NCBI RefSeq assembly: GCF_004151105.1
Contig: NZ_PHRF01000095.1
Location: 620,001-684,000 of the forward strand
Direction: 5' to 3'
DNA: 64,000 nucleotides
Origin: Streptomyces sp. L-9-10
GTDB lineage: Bacteria > Actinomycetota > Actinomycetes > Streptomycetales > Streptomycetaceae
Position numbers and translations under genes: made by a program. Below are positions 35,414 through 43,140 of this stretch, piece after piece. The notes beneath the pieces are model-generated. The model did not search any database, was not told the origin of the DNA, and saw only the letters and a list, made by a program, of their open reading frames with translations. Within the stretch, counting starts at the first letter, position 1, and each line of letters opens with the position of its first letter.

Positions 35414-36029
35414 GGGTCTCAGTTCCTTGATGGGTCTTCACGTGGTGGCGCATGACGAGCGCGTCGACATTGCCCGGCTGGTAGTAGCCGCGCCGGAATC
35501 CGATCGGCTCGAAGCCGAACCGCTCGTACAGCCGCTGCGCGCGGAGGTTGTCCACCCGCACTTCGAGCAGTACCTCCTCGCACTCGAAGGCGGTGGCGTG
35601 CTGAAGCAGATCGGTGAGCAGCCGGGAGCCGAGGCCGGTGCCCCACTGGTCGCGGACGGCGGCGATGGTCTGTACGTCGCCGAGTCCGCCGGCCGCGGCG
35701 AGGCCCGCGTAGCCGACGATCCGGGCGCTGCCGGGCTCCGCCGTCTCGGCCACCACATAGCGGCGGGTGGCCCGGGGGCCGCGCGTGTGGGCCAGTTCCG
35801 ACCAGAACATGCCCGGGGACCAGGCGTCCTCGGGGAAGAGCTCGCGTTCGAGCGCGAGCACCGGCTCGATGTCCCACCAGCGCATCTCGCGCAGGGCGAC
35901 GACGGGAGCCGCGTCCCCGGCCGCCCCGGCCGCACCGGCCGCACCGGCCGCGTTCACGTCAGCCGCGTTCAGGTCTGCCGCGCTCACGTCGGCCGCAGTC
36001 CCGTCGGCCGCATCCGTCGCGTCCGTCAC
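35406..36029 (-). CDS. rimI: RimI-like ribosomal protein N-acetyltransferase with an Ala-rich head
   Basis: GNAT acetyltransferase (207 aa) related to RimI, which acetylates the N-terminal alanine of ribosomal protein S18. The acetyl-CoA site is in the region DQWGTGLGSRLLTDLL, with LYERFGFEPIG near the end. GTG at 36029 overlaps the tsaB stop (GTGA). The first 45 residues are a low-complexity Ala/Asp/Asn head in which AADVSAADLNAADVNAAG repeats a five-residue unit; this head is not part of the fold. Translational coupling to tsaB and tsaD is clear. Confidence 0.92.
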   Translation of the reverse strand: MTDATDAADGTAADVSAADLNAADVNAAGAAGAAGAAGDAAPVVALREMRWWDIEPVLALERELFPEDAWSPGMFWSELAHTRGPRATRRYVVAETAEPGSARIVGYAGLAAAGGLGDVQTIAAVRDQWGTGLGSRLLTDLLQHATAFECEEVLLEVRVDNLRAQRLYERFGFEPIGFRRGYYQPGNVDALVMRHHVKTHQGTETHG

Positions 36030-36679
36030 TTCGGTGTGACCACCTTGTAGTTCTTGGGCACCTGCGCGTCCGGCCGGCGCAGATAGAGCGGCAGCGCCGG
36101 CAGGAACTCCCCGCCGGAGGCCAGTCTCTCCGCCGCCAGCGAGGCGAGCGCCGCCGCGGACTGGTGCTCGGGGCCGCGGGCGTCCGGGAAGGTGCCGGGG
36201 TAGAGCAGCGCCCCCGCGCCGACGGCGGGCAGCCCCGCGACCGCCTCCGCGATATCGGCGGGCCGGTCGACGGCCGGTTCGGTCAGCCGGGTACGGGCGT
36301 CGGCGTAGCGCGCCCAGTAGACCTCCTTGCGCCGCGCGTCCGTCGCGACGACGAAGGGGCTCCCGGCCCCGGAGGCGTACGCGAGCCCGTCCAGCGTGCA
36401 CAGCCCCCGCACCGGCACCCCGAGCGCCGAGCCGAGGGTCAGCGCCGTGACCAGGCCGACGCGCAGCCCTGTGTACGGTCCGGGGCCGACGCCGACGATC
36501 ACGTCCGTGACCGCGTCCGGTTTCAGCCCGGCCCCGGCGAGGACCCGGTCGACGGCGGGCAGCAGCAGTTCCCCATGGCGGCGCGCGTCGACCTGGCTCT
36601 CCTCGGCCAGGACGGAGCTGCCGTCGTGGAGGGCGACGGTGACGGCGGGCGTGGCGGTATCAACGGCGAGCAGAAGCAC
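36026..36679 (-). CDS. tsaB: TsaB, t6A biosynthesis accessory protein
   Basis: ASKHA-fold protein (217 aa) that dimerises with TsaD and, with TsaE, supports t6A synthesis. The N-terminal LLLAVDTATPAVTVAL, the helix GELLLPAVDRVL and the GVGPGPYTGLRVG signature are intact; as in other TsaB proteins the metal histidines of TsaD are absent. GTG at 36679 begins the tsaB-rimI-tsaD-34026 operon, all overlapping. The C-terminus LRRPDAQVPKNYKVVTPK is usual. Confidence 0.95.
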   Translation of the reverse strand: MLLLAVDTATPAVTVALHDGSSVLAEESQVDARRHGELLLPAVDRVLAGAGLKPDAVTDVIVGVGPGPYTGLRVGLVTALTLGSALGVPVRGLCTLDGLAYASGAGSPFVVATDARRKEVYWARYADARTRLTEPAVDRPADIAEAVAGLPAVGAGALLYPGTFPDARGPEHQSAAALASLAAERLASGGEFLPALPLYLRRPDAQVPKNYKVVTPK

Positions 36680-36782
36680 GCAAACAGCCTACGGCTCCCG
36701 GCCCCAAGGCACGGCGCCCCGTCCCGTCAGCCGCCTGCTGCTAACGTCACCACGGAGTCATACGTACGAGAGGTGGATCAAG

Positions 36783-37340
36783 GTGTCCAGGAGCAGCTCG
36801 GGAATCGTGGCCGGGCTCACCGCGGCTGCCATCGCCGTGGTCGGTTTCCTCGCCTACCAGGCGTCGGCGCATGTCCCCGACACCCTCGCCAAGCCCAAGA
36901 CACCCAGGACAGCCCCCTCCGGCGCAGCCGGGGCCCCCGCGCAGAAACCCAAGAACCCGAACGCCCTGCCCGCGGAGTCGGGCGAGGGCGTACGGGTCGT
37001 CTACGCGCTGGCCGACCGGCGCGTGTGGCTGGTGGAGGCGAAGGAGCGGGTGACGCGGACGTTCGCGGTCATGCCGAGCACCGTCAGCCCCGAACCCGGC
37101 TCGTACCAGGTGACCTCGCGGTCGGGATCGGTCACGGGCTCGGACGGGGTGCGGATCGAGCATGTCGTGCGGTTCGCGCTCGTCGGCGATGTCGCGATCG
37201 GCTTCAGCGCGGCGGTGGACGGCACGCTGTCCAGCCCCGATCCGACGCTGAAGACCGGCGGGGTCAGGATGAAGGTGGCGGACGGAAACGCGATGTGGAC
37301 GTTCGCGACGGTCGGTTCCAAGGTCGTGGTCGTCCCGTAG
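36783..37340 (+). CDS. Secreted or membrane-anchored protein of unknown function (185 aa)
   Basis: An N-terminal hydrophobic segment (IVAGLTAAAIAVVGFLAYQA) anchors or exports the protein. A Pro/Lys linker follows, then a compact domain from about residue 75 with short beta-strand patterns (VRVVYALADRRVWLVEA, TFAVMPSTVSPEPGSYQV). The layout recalls YkuD-like domains that begin in this way, but the catalytic His and Cys motif of L,D-transpeptidases is missing, so no such activity is proposed. GTG at 36783 has GAGAGG nine bases upstream. It is divergent from tsaB. Confidence 0.7.
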   Translation: MSRSSSGIVAGLTAAAIAVVGFLAYQASAHVPDTLAKPKTPRTAPSGAAGAPAQKPKNPNALPAESGEGVRVVYALADRRVWLVEAKERVTRTFAVMPSTVSPEPGSYQVTSRSGSVTGSDGVRIEHVVRFALVGDVAIGFSAAVDGTLSSPDPTLKTGGVRMKVADGNAMWTFATVGSKVVVVP

Positions 37341-37401
37341 ACCGGGACGCCTGTCCCCGGGGTTTCCCGGCTGCTCCGCCTTCTTACGCCTTTTACGCCT
37401 C

Positions 37402-37659
37402 TTACGCGGCGTCGCGCTCCCGTGCGGCGTCGCGTCTCCGTTCCCGCTCGCGCAGCGATTCCAGATCCCCGGCCTCGGCCTCCGTGGCCGCCGCCGCTTC
37501 GGCGACCGCCACGGCCGACGGCGCGCCCGGCGGCGTGGACACGGCCGCCGCCGACGCGCAGGACGCCAGCAGATCCTTCATGGACACGGACGACGGCGAG
37601 AGGGATCTCGTCAGATACGAAGCGGAGCGCGGACGCGGGTCATGTGCTGGCGCCGGCAT
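37402..37659 (-). CDS. Small protein of unknown function (85 aa)
   Basis: Short protein of unknown family. The first 40 residues include a Ser-rich patch and SMKDLLASC; the middle is Ala/Pro-rich (VSTPPGAPSAVAVAEAAAATEAEAG) and the end a charged helix (SLRERERRRDAARERDAA). The case for a real gene is the ribosome site: AGGAGG exactly five bases before the ATG at 37659, one of the best in the window, and a perfect palindrome 31-46 bp upstream of the start. There is no hydrophobic segment. Codon bias supports coding only weakly because of the low complexity. Confidence 0.65.
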   Translation of the reverse strand: MPAPAHDPRPRSASYLTRSLSPSSVSMKDLLASCASAAAVSTPPGAPSAVAVAEAAAATEAEAGDLESLRERERRRDAARERDAA

Positions 37660-37689
37660 GGATGCCTCCTGGTGTTCGGGGGCAGGCTA

Positions 37690-37705
37690 GTTAGGTAGAC
37701 CTAAC
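37690..37705. promoter_or_regulatory. Palindrome GTTAGGT-AG-ACCTAAC
   Basis: A perfect 7-bp inverted repeat with a 2-bp spacer lies just upstream of the ribosome site of the 85-residue protein gene. It resembles part of the DmdR1/IdeR iron box (consensus TTAGGTTAGGCTAACCTAA) but has shorter spacing. An operator overlapping the promoter is likely; iron control is only a guess. Confidence 0.5.
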
Positions 37706-37860
37706 CACTTCTCCGTACCATGTCACCACGTACGGCACGGCACGCGCAACATTTTGCCGACGTCTTGTCGGAATGTACGGAGCGGCTGGCCGAATCAGTG
37801 GGGTGGCGGGACGGCCCGGCGGGGTGGAGCGGCGGCTCAGCGCGGTGGAGCGGCGGCGGC

Positions 37861-38487
37861 TCAGTGGGCCAGCGCGGCCAGATCCGCGTCCGACCAGCGA
37901 CTGCCGAAGCCGGTCAGCGTGACCGTGCGCCGTTCGTCAGTGCCGCCGCCCCCCGGGTCAGCTTCCGTATCCATGTTCGTATCCGCGTCCGTGTGCACGT
38001 TCGTGTCCCCGCCCACGGTCCGGTGGATCACCACATGCAGCCGGTCGTCCGACAGCTCCTCGACCTTGCCGTCGCCCCACTCCACGACCACCACGGAGTC
38101 CGGCAGCGAGACATCCAGGTCGAGGTCCTCCATCTCGTCAAGGCCCCCGCCCAGCCGGTACGCGTCGACATGGACCAGCGCCGGGCCGCCGACCAGGGAC
38201 GGATGGACCCGGGCGATCACGAACGTGGGGGAGGTGACGGCGCCACGGACACCGAGGCCCTCGCCGAGGCCGCGGGTGAGGGTGGTCTTGCCCGCGCCGA
38301 GTTCGCCGGTCAGCATCACCAGATCGCCGGGGCGCAGGAGGGCCGCGAGTCCGCGGCCCAGCTCCCGCATCCGCTCCGGGCTCTCGACGGTGAGGCGGAC
38401 GGCGGGACGGTCGGCGGGAGGCCCGGTGGGACGGGCGGGGCGGGTGCCGGGTGCGGCGTCAGCCGCCGGGCTGTGCGGTGCTTCCAT
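37861..38487 (-). CDS. tsaE: TsaE, ATPase of t6A synthesis
   Basis: P-loop ATPase (208 aa) required with TsaB and TsaD for the t6A modification. Walker A is GELGAGKTT, and the conserved SPTFVI, HVDAYRLGG, LDEMEDLDLDVS and VEWGD blocks are present. N-terminal and C-terminal low-complexity tails (GTRPARPTGPP; NVHTDADTNMDTEADPGGGG) lengthen it. ATG at 38487 is preferred to TTG 38496. It overlaps the end of the alpha/beta hydrolase gene by about 29 bp, so they are coupled. It is separated from tsaB-tsaD by about 1.2 kb holding two small genes. Confidence 0.94.
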   Translation of the reverse strand: MEAPHSPAADAAPGTRPARPTGPPADRPAVRLTVESPERMRELGRGLAALLRPGDLVMLTGELGAGKTTLTRGLGEGLGVRGAVTSPTFVIARVHPSLVGGPALVHVDAYRLGGGLDEMEDLDLDVSLPDSVVVVEWGDGKVEELSDDRLHVVIHRTVGGDTNVHTDADTNMDTEADPGGGGTDERRTVTLTGFGSRWSDADLAALAH

Positions 38488-39715
38488 GCGTGCCAACGTT
38501 AGCCGCTGCCGGCATCGCGCCCACCCGTGCCAGCAGGTCGGCGAGCCGGTCCGTGACGGCCTCCGGATGCTCCAGGATCACCAGATGCCCGGCGTCCGGT
38601 ACGAGCACCAGCTCCGCGTCCGGCAGCAGATCGCCGATGGCCTCGCTGTGTGTGCTGGGCGTCACCAGATCGCTCTCCCCGGCCAGGACCAGCGCCGGGA
38701 CATCCAGGAAGACCGAGAGCGCCTGCACCTTGTCGTGATCGGTGAAGGCCGGGTAGAACTCCGCGACCACATCGATCGGGGTCGACTCGATGAGCCGCTC
38801 GGCGAACCGCACGACCGCCGGGTCCACGTCCTTCGAGCTGAACGAGTACCGCTTGATCAGGCCCGCGAAGAGATCCGCCGTGGCCCGCCGGCCGCGCTCG
38901 ACCAGCTCGGCCTGGGAGCCGAGCGCCTTGAGCACGCCGGGCAGGACGCGGCGTACGGCGTTCACGCCCGCGACCGGCAGACCGTAGTTGACCTCGCCGA
39001 GCTTCCCGCTGGACGTACCGATGAGGGCGACGCCGACGACCCGCTCCCGCACCAGCTCCGGATACTGGTCGGCGAGGGCCATGATCGTCATCCCGCCCAT
39101 GGAGTGGCCGACCAGCACCAGCGGGCCCTCGGGCGCCGCCGCGTCGATGACGGTCCTCAGATCGCGGCCGAGCTGGTCGATGGTGACCGGGACCGCGTCG
39201 GGGCCCTGCTGGGCGGCGCCGCGCGCGGAGCGGCCGTGGCTGCGCTGGTCCCAGTGGACGGTACGGACGAGTCCGCGCAGGGCGGCGCGCTGGAAGTGCC
39301 AGGAGTCCTGGCTGAGGCAGTAACCATGGCTGAAAACGACCGTGACCGGCGCGGGGGTCTTCCGGCCGAAGAGCCTGCGGCGGCGCGGGGCGGTCGCCGG
39401 ATCCGCGCCGGACGCGGTCTCCGGATCGACCTCGTCGGTCTCGTAGTACAGCTCCGTACCGTCGTCGGCGAGCGCCTTGCCCGGGGTGCCGCGCAGCGCG
39501 CCGTACGGTCCCGACGCGTCGAGTGCGAGCCGGGCCCTTCTGCGCATCCCGCGGCCGACGGTCATTCTCTCGATCGCGACCCCGGCCGCCGCACCAGCGG
39601 CGATCACGCCTATCGCGGCTCCGGCGACGCCGGCCTTGCGCCAGTTGCCCGTGACCGACGCCACCGAGGCGGCCGCCCTGGCCGCCGCGTCACCCGCCAC
39701 GCTGCTCTCGCCCAC
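38459..39715 (-). CDS. Alpha/beta hydrolase with N-terminal membrane segment
   Basis: Alpha/beta-fold hydrolase (418 aa). An N-terminal Ala/Gly-rich helix (AGVAGAAIGVIAAGAAAGVAI, cut here for length) probably anchors it. The fold begins with VVFSHGYCLSQDSWHFQ (oxyanion region), the nucleophile elbow is GHSMGG and the late histidine is in DAGHLVILEHPEAV. GTG at 39715 has GAGGAG six bases upstream. It lies between alr and tsaE, as in other actinobacteria, where the gene is conserved but its substrate is not known; a lipid esterase or peroxidase-like hydrolase are options. Confidence 0.9.
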   Translation of the reverse strand: MGESSVAGDAAARAAASVASVTGNWRKAGVAGAAIGVIAAGAAAGVAIERMTVGRGMRRRARLALDASGPYGALRGTPGKALADDGTELYYETDEVDPETASGADPATAPRRRRLFGRKTPAPVTVVFSHGYCLSQDSWHFQRAALRGLVRTVHWDQRSHGRSARGAAQQGPDAVPVTIDQLGRDLRTVIDAAAPEGPLVLVGHSMGGMTIMALADQYPELVRERVVGVALIGTSSGKLGEVNYGLPVAGVNAVRRVLPGVLKALGSQAELVERGRRATADLFAGLIKRYSFSSKDVDPAVVRFAERLIESTPIDVVAEFYPAFTDHDKVQALSVFLDVPALVLAGESDLVTPSTHSEAIGDLLPDAELVLVPDAGHLVILEHPEAVTDRLADLLARVGAMPAAANVGTHGSTAQPGG

Positions 39716-39870
39716 CGTGCGCTCCTCGTCGTTCCCGCCGGATTCTTCCCCGTCGTACTGAGCTCCACCCGGCTGCGGTCACACGGGCCGTTACCCCTTC
39801 AACATACTCATTCGGGCAACGCGGCGATTCAGGCCACTCGTTCCCCTCGTTCCGGCCGTCGCGCGGGCTG

Positions 39871-41034
39871 TCATACGGACCGCTCGTTGAGATAGACGCG
39901 CGGGACGCGTGAACCGATGCGTGTGACGATCTCGTAGGCGATGGTGTCCGCCGCCTCGGCCCAGTCCTCGGCGGAGGGCTCGCCGCGGTCGCCGGGACCG
40001 AACAGGATGGCGGTGGAGCCCGGCTCGGGGGTGTCGCCGCCGAGGTCGACGACGAACTGGTCCATCGCGACCCGCCCGGCCACCCGCCGCCGCACCCCGC
40101 CGACGAGGACGGGCCCGCGGCCGGACGCGTGGCGCGGGATGCCGTCGGCGTAACCGAGGGGTACGAGTCCGAGGGTCGTCTCCCGGGACGTGACGTAGTG
40201 GTGGCCGTAACTGACGCCGTGGCCCTCCGGCACCCGCTTGACCAGGGCGACGGAGGCGGAGAGCGTCATCGCGGGCCGCAGGCCGAAGTCCCGGGAGGTG
40301 CCCAGCTCCGGGCTCGGCGAGATCCCGTACAGGGCGATGCCGGCCCGTACGAGATCGAAGGACGCCTCGGGGAGCGTGAGCGTGGCCGCCGAGTTGGCGA
40401 TATGCCGGACCTCGGGTTCGACGCCTTCCTTCTCGGCGTACGCGACCATCTCGTGGAACGCGTCGAGCTGCGCGGCGATGGAGGGATGGCCCGGCTCGTC
40501 GGCGCACGCGAAGTGGGACCAGAGCCCGGTGACCCGGACCAGACCTGCGGCCTGGGCGTCGAGCGCGGCGGCCACGAGTTCCGGCCAGTCGGCGGGCTGG
40601 CAGCCGTTCCGGCCGAGGCCGGTGTCCGCCTTGAGCTGGATACGGGCGGGGCGCGCCGCCTCGCGCGCGGCCGCCGTCACCTCGCGCAGGGCCCACAGCG
40701 CGCTGACGGACATGTCGAGATCGGCCTCGATGCCCTCCCGCCACGGGTCGCCCGGCGTCCAGAGCCAGCACATGACCCGGCTCTCGATGCCCGCCGCGCG
40801 CAGGGCGAGCGCTTCGTGCGGGGTGGCCGTACCCAGCCAGGTGGCGCCCGCGTCGAGGGCGGCCCGCGCGATGGGCACCATGCCGTGCCCGTATCCGTCG
40901 GACTTCACGACAGCCATCAGTGCGACGTCGGGTCCCACTCGGGAGCGCAGCGCGCGGACATTGCCCCGCAGGGCGGCGAGATCGACTTCGGCCCGCGCGC
41001 GGACGCCGGCCGAAGTATGCGTGTTTTCGGTCAT
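39871..41034 (-). CDS. alr: Alanine racemase
   Basis: PLP enzyme (387 aa) that makes D-alanine for peptidoglycan. Lys44 in AVVKSDGYGHG holds the cofactor, and the catalytic tyrosine of the partner subunit is in GVSYGHHY. The barrel and C-terminal beta domain are complete (DQFVVDLG, LFGPGDRG). ATG at 41034 starts the conserved form. It lies between the alpha/beta hydrolase and nnrD, in the conserved actinobacterial order. Confidence 0.97.
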   Translation of the reverse strand: MTENTHTSAGVRARAEVDLAALRGNVRALRSRVGPDVALMAVVKSDGYGHGMVPIARAALDAGATWLGTATPHEALALRAAGIESRVMCWLWTPGDPWREGIEADLDMSVSALWALREVTAAAREAARPARIQLKADTGLGRNGCQPADWPELVAAALDAQAAGLVRVTGLWSHFACADEPGHPSIAAQLDAFHEMVAYAEKEGVEPEVRHIANSAATLTLPEASFDLVRAGIALYGISPSPELGTSRDFGLRPAMTLSASVALVKRVPEGHGVSYGHHYVTSRETTLGLVPLGYADGIPRHASGRGPVLVGGVRRRVAGRVAMDQFVVDLGGDTPEPGSTAILFGPGDRGEPSAEDWAEAADTIAYEIVTRIGSRVPRVYLNERSV

Positions 41035-41091
41035 CGTGCCCAGTCTCTCAGAGCGGTGTCCGGGGCCGGTGCCGTCGCCCCGCCGCTCAGC

Positions 41092-41185
41092 ACGGCACGA
41101 CGGCCCGGCACACCACCGCCCGGCACGGCACCCGCCCGGCACGGCACCACCGCCCGGCACAGCGCCGCCCGGCACAGCGCCGCTC
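41092..41185. repeat. GC-rich direct repeats in the alr-nnrD gap
   Basis: CCCGGCAC occurs at 41104, 41119, 41135, 41153 and 41168 (15-18 bp apart) in a stretch made almost only of C, G and A, ending at the nnrD stop. The units are similar but not identical (CCCGGCACGGCAC, CCCGGCACAGCGCCG). It is probably a variable-number repeat; it could also act as a transcription pause region before alr. Confidence 0.7.
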
Positions 41186-42650
41186 AGCCCACGACGTTCC
41201 GCCACGCCTCCGGCAGGTTCGCCGCCACGTCGTCCGCCGCCACCGGCGCGTTCCTCGACGCCAGCCGGGCCGAGAGGCCATGGAGATAGGCCGCCGCCGA
41301 CGCGGCGTCGCGGGCCGGCAGGCCGGCGGCGAGCAGGGAGCCCGACAGGCCCGTGAGGACGTCCCCGCTGCCCGCCGTGGCCAGCCAGGACGTCCCCGTC
41401 GGGTTGACCCGGACGGGGACGGCCGGGTCCGGTTCCGCGACCAGTGTCGTCGAGCCCTTCAGCAGCACCGTCGCGCCGTACCGCGCCGCCAGCTCCCGTA
41501 CCGCCGTCAGCCGGCCCGACTCCACCTCCGCCCTGGCCACCCCGAGCAGCGCCGCCGCCTCCCCCGCGTGCGGCGTGAGGAGGGTCGGGGCCGTACGTCG
41601 CCGTACGGTCTCCGCGTCCAGCAGCCGCAGCCCGTCCGCGTCCACCAGCACCGGCACGTCCGTGGCCAGGACGTCCGCCACCGCGGCCTCGGGGCCCGAG
41701 CCGTCGCCCAGCGCGTCCCCGAGCCCCGGGCCGACCGCCCATGCCTGGACCCGGCCCGCCTTCGACGGCGGTCCGTCGTGCACCAGCGTCTCCGGGAAGC
41801 GCGCGATCACCGCGTCGCCGCGGGGGCCGGCATAGCGGACCGCGCCCGCGCCGCCCCGCAGCGCGCCCGCCACCGCGAGCACCGCCGCGCCCGGATACCG
41901 CGCGGATCCGGCCACGACCCCGACCACACCGCGCCGGTACTTGTCGCTCTCGCCCGTCGGCACCGGCAGCAGCCGCGCCACGTCCTCGTGCTGGAGCGCC
42001 TCCAGTCCGGGCACGGACGGCAGATGCGGCGCGAGGCCGATGTCCACGAGCCGTACCGCGCCCGCGTGTTCCCTGGCCGGGTCGATCAACAGGCCCGGCT
42101 TGTACGTACCGAACGTCACCGTCACATCCGCGCGCAGCGCCTCCCCCGTCACCTCCCCGCTGTCCGCCTCGACCCCGCTCGGCAGATCGACGGCGACGAT
42201 CACCGCGCCGGAGCCGCGGGCCGCCCGTGCCACCGGTACGGCGTCGGCGCGCAGCCCGCCGTGTCCGCCGATGCCGGTGATGCCGTCCAGCACGAGATCG
42301 GCGGCGGCCAGTACGTCGAAGGGGTCGTCGGCGACGCGTCCGCCCGCGCCGAGCAGCGCCGTCAGCCCGCCGTCGTGGGTCCGGCCGGGGGCCAGTTCCA
42401 CGACGGTGACGGCGGCGCCCCGGCGGGCCAGCCTGGCCCCGGCGTAGAGGGCGTCACCACCGTTGTCCCCGCTGCCGGCGAGCAGGACGACCCGCGCCCC
42501 GTACACCCGCCCCAGCAGATCCCGCAGCAGGCCCGCGCAGGCGGCGGCGAGACCCGCGGCGGCGCGCTGCATGAGCGCGCCGTCCGGGAGTTGTGCCATC
42601 AGCTCCCGTTCGGCGTTCCGTACCGTCTCCACGCTGTACGCCGTACGCAT
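41184..42650 (-). CDS. nnr: Bifunctional NAD(P)H-hydrate epimerase/dehydratase
   Basis: Repairs damaged NAD(P)H hydrates (488 aa). The N-terminal epimerase domain (about 1-210) has GSGDNGGDALYAGARL; the C-terminal ADP/ATP-dependent dehydratase domain has LLTPHAGEAAALLG and the active-site AGSGDVLTGLSGSLLA. The fusion is the usual bacterial form. ATG at 42650 has GGAAGGG eight bases upstream. It lies after acpS and before alr, as in Mycobacterium. Confidence 0.96.
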   Translation of the reverse strand: MRTAYSVETVRNAERELMAQLPDGALMQRAAAGLAAACAGLLRDLLGRVYGARVVLLAGSGDNGGDALYAGARLARRGAAVTVVELAPGRTHDGGLTALLGAGGRVADDPFDVLAAADLVLDGITGIGGHGGLRADAVPVARAARGSGAVIVAVDLPSGVEADSGEVTGEALRADVTVTFGTYKPGLLIDPAREHAGAVRLVDIGLAPHLPSVPGLEALQHEDVARLLPVPTGESDKYRRGVVGVVAGSARYPGAAVLAVAGALRGGAGAVRYAGPRGDAVIARFPETLVHDGPPSKAGRVQAWAVGPGLGDALGDGSGPEAAVADVLATDVPVLVDADGLRLLDAETVRRRTAPTLLTPHAGEAAALLGVARAEVESGRLTAVRELAARYGATVLLKGSTTLVAEPDPAVPVRVNPTGTSWLATAGSGDVLTGLSGSLLAAGLPARDAASAAAYLHGLSARLASRNAPVAADDVAANLPEAWRNVVG

Positions 42651-42722
42651 TCGACCAGCCCTTCCACCCTCGCCCGCTGTCGCCCGCCCACCGTTGCCCG
42701 CCGGCGTGCGCCCGCCTACCCC

Positions 42723-43091
42723 TCAACCCTCCGCGATCACCACGGCCGACGCCACCCCCGCATCGTGGCTGAGCGAGACATGCCAGCTCCGTACGCCCAG
42801 CTCCGCGGCGCGCGCCGCGACCGTCCCCCGTACCCGCAGCCGCGGTTGCCCGCTGTCCTCCACGCACACCTCGGCGTCCGTCCAGCGCAGCCCGACCGGC
42901 GCGCCCAGCGCCTTGGCCACGGCCTCCTTGGCGGCGAACCGCGCCGCCAGGGAGGCCACTCCGCGCCGCTCGCCGCTCGGCAGCAGCAGTTCCTCCTCCG
43001 AGAAGAGCCGGCCGGCCAGTTGCGGTGTCCGCCGCAGGGACTCCGCGAACCGGTCGATCTCCGCGACGTCGATCCCCACCCCGATGATCAA
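42723..43091 (-). CDS. acpS: Holo-acyl-carrier-protein synthase
   Basis: Transfers the 4'-phosphopantetheine group from CoA to the acyl carrier protein of fatty acid synthesis (122 aa). The Mg-binding motifs GIDVAEIDRF and FAAKEAVAKALG are present, with a conserved WHVSLSHD near the end. The start is TTG at 43091, with AAGGAG six bases upstream. It lies between glmS and nnr. Confidence 0.95.
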   Translation of the reverse strand: MIIGVGIDVAEIDRFAESLRRTPQLAGRLFSEEELLLPSGERRGVASLAARFAAKEAVAKALGAPVGLRWTDAEVCVEDSGQPRLRVRGTVAARAAELGVRSWHVSLSHDAGVASAVVIAEG

Positions 43092-43140
43092 CTCATGCTC
43101 CTTGTCCGGCCGTCGGCCGTATGCACTCCACGCCCACCGC

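Noticed and set aside
35406..36401. Longer start for the RimI-like gene at 36401
   Set aside because: The extra 124 residues are an out-of-frame shadow of tsaB. The GTG overlapping the tsaB stop fits coupling and the usual protein length.
36783..37340. Calling the secreted protein an L,D-transpeptidase
   Set aside because: The early strands look similar, but the catalytic His and Cys motif of that family is absent.
37690..37705. Calling the palindrome a definite iron box
   Set aside because: The arms match but the spacing is 2 bp instead of 7 bp, and only about two-thirds of the 19-bp consensus aligns. It is kept as an unassigned operator.
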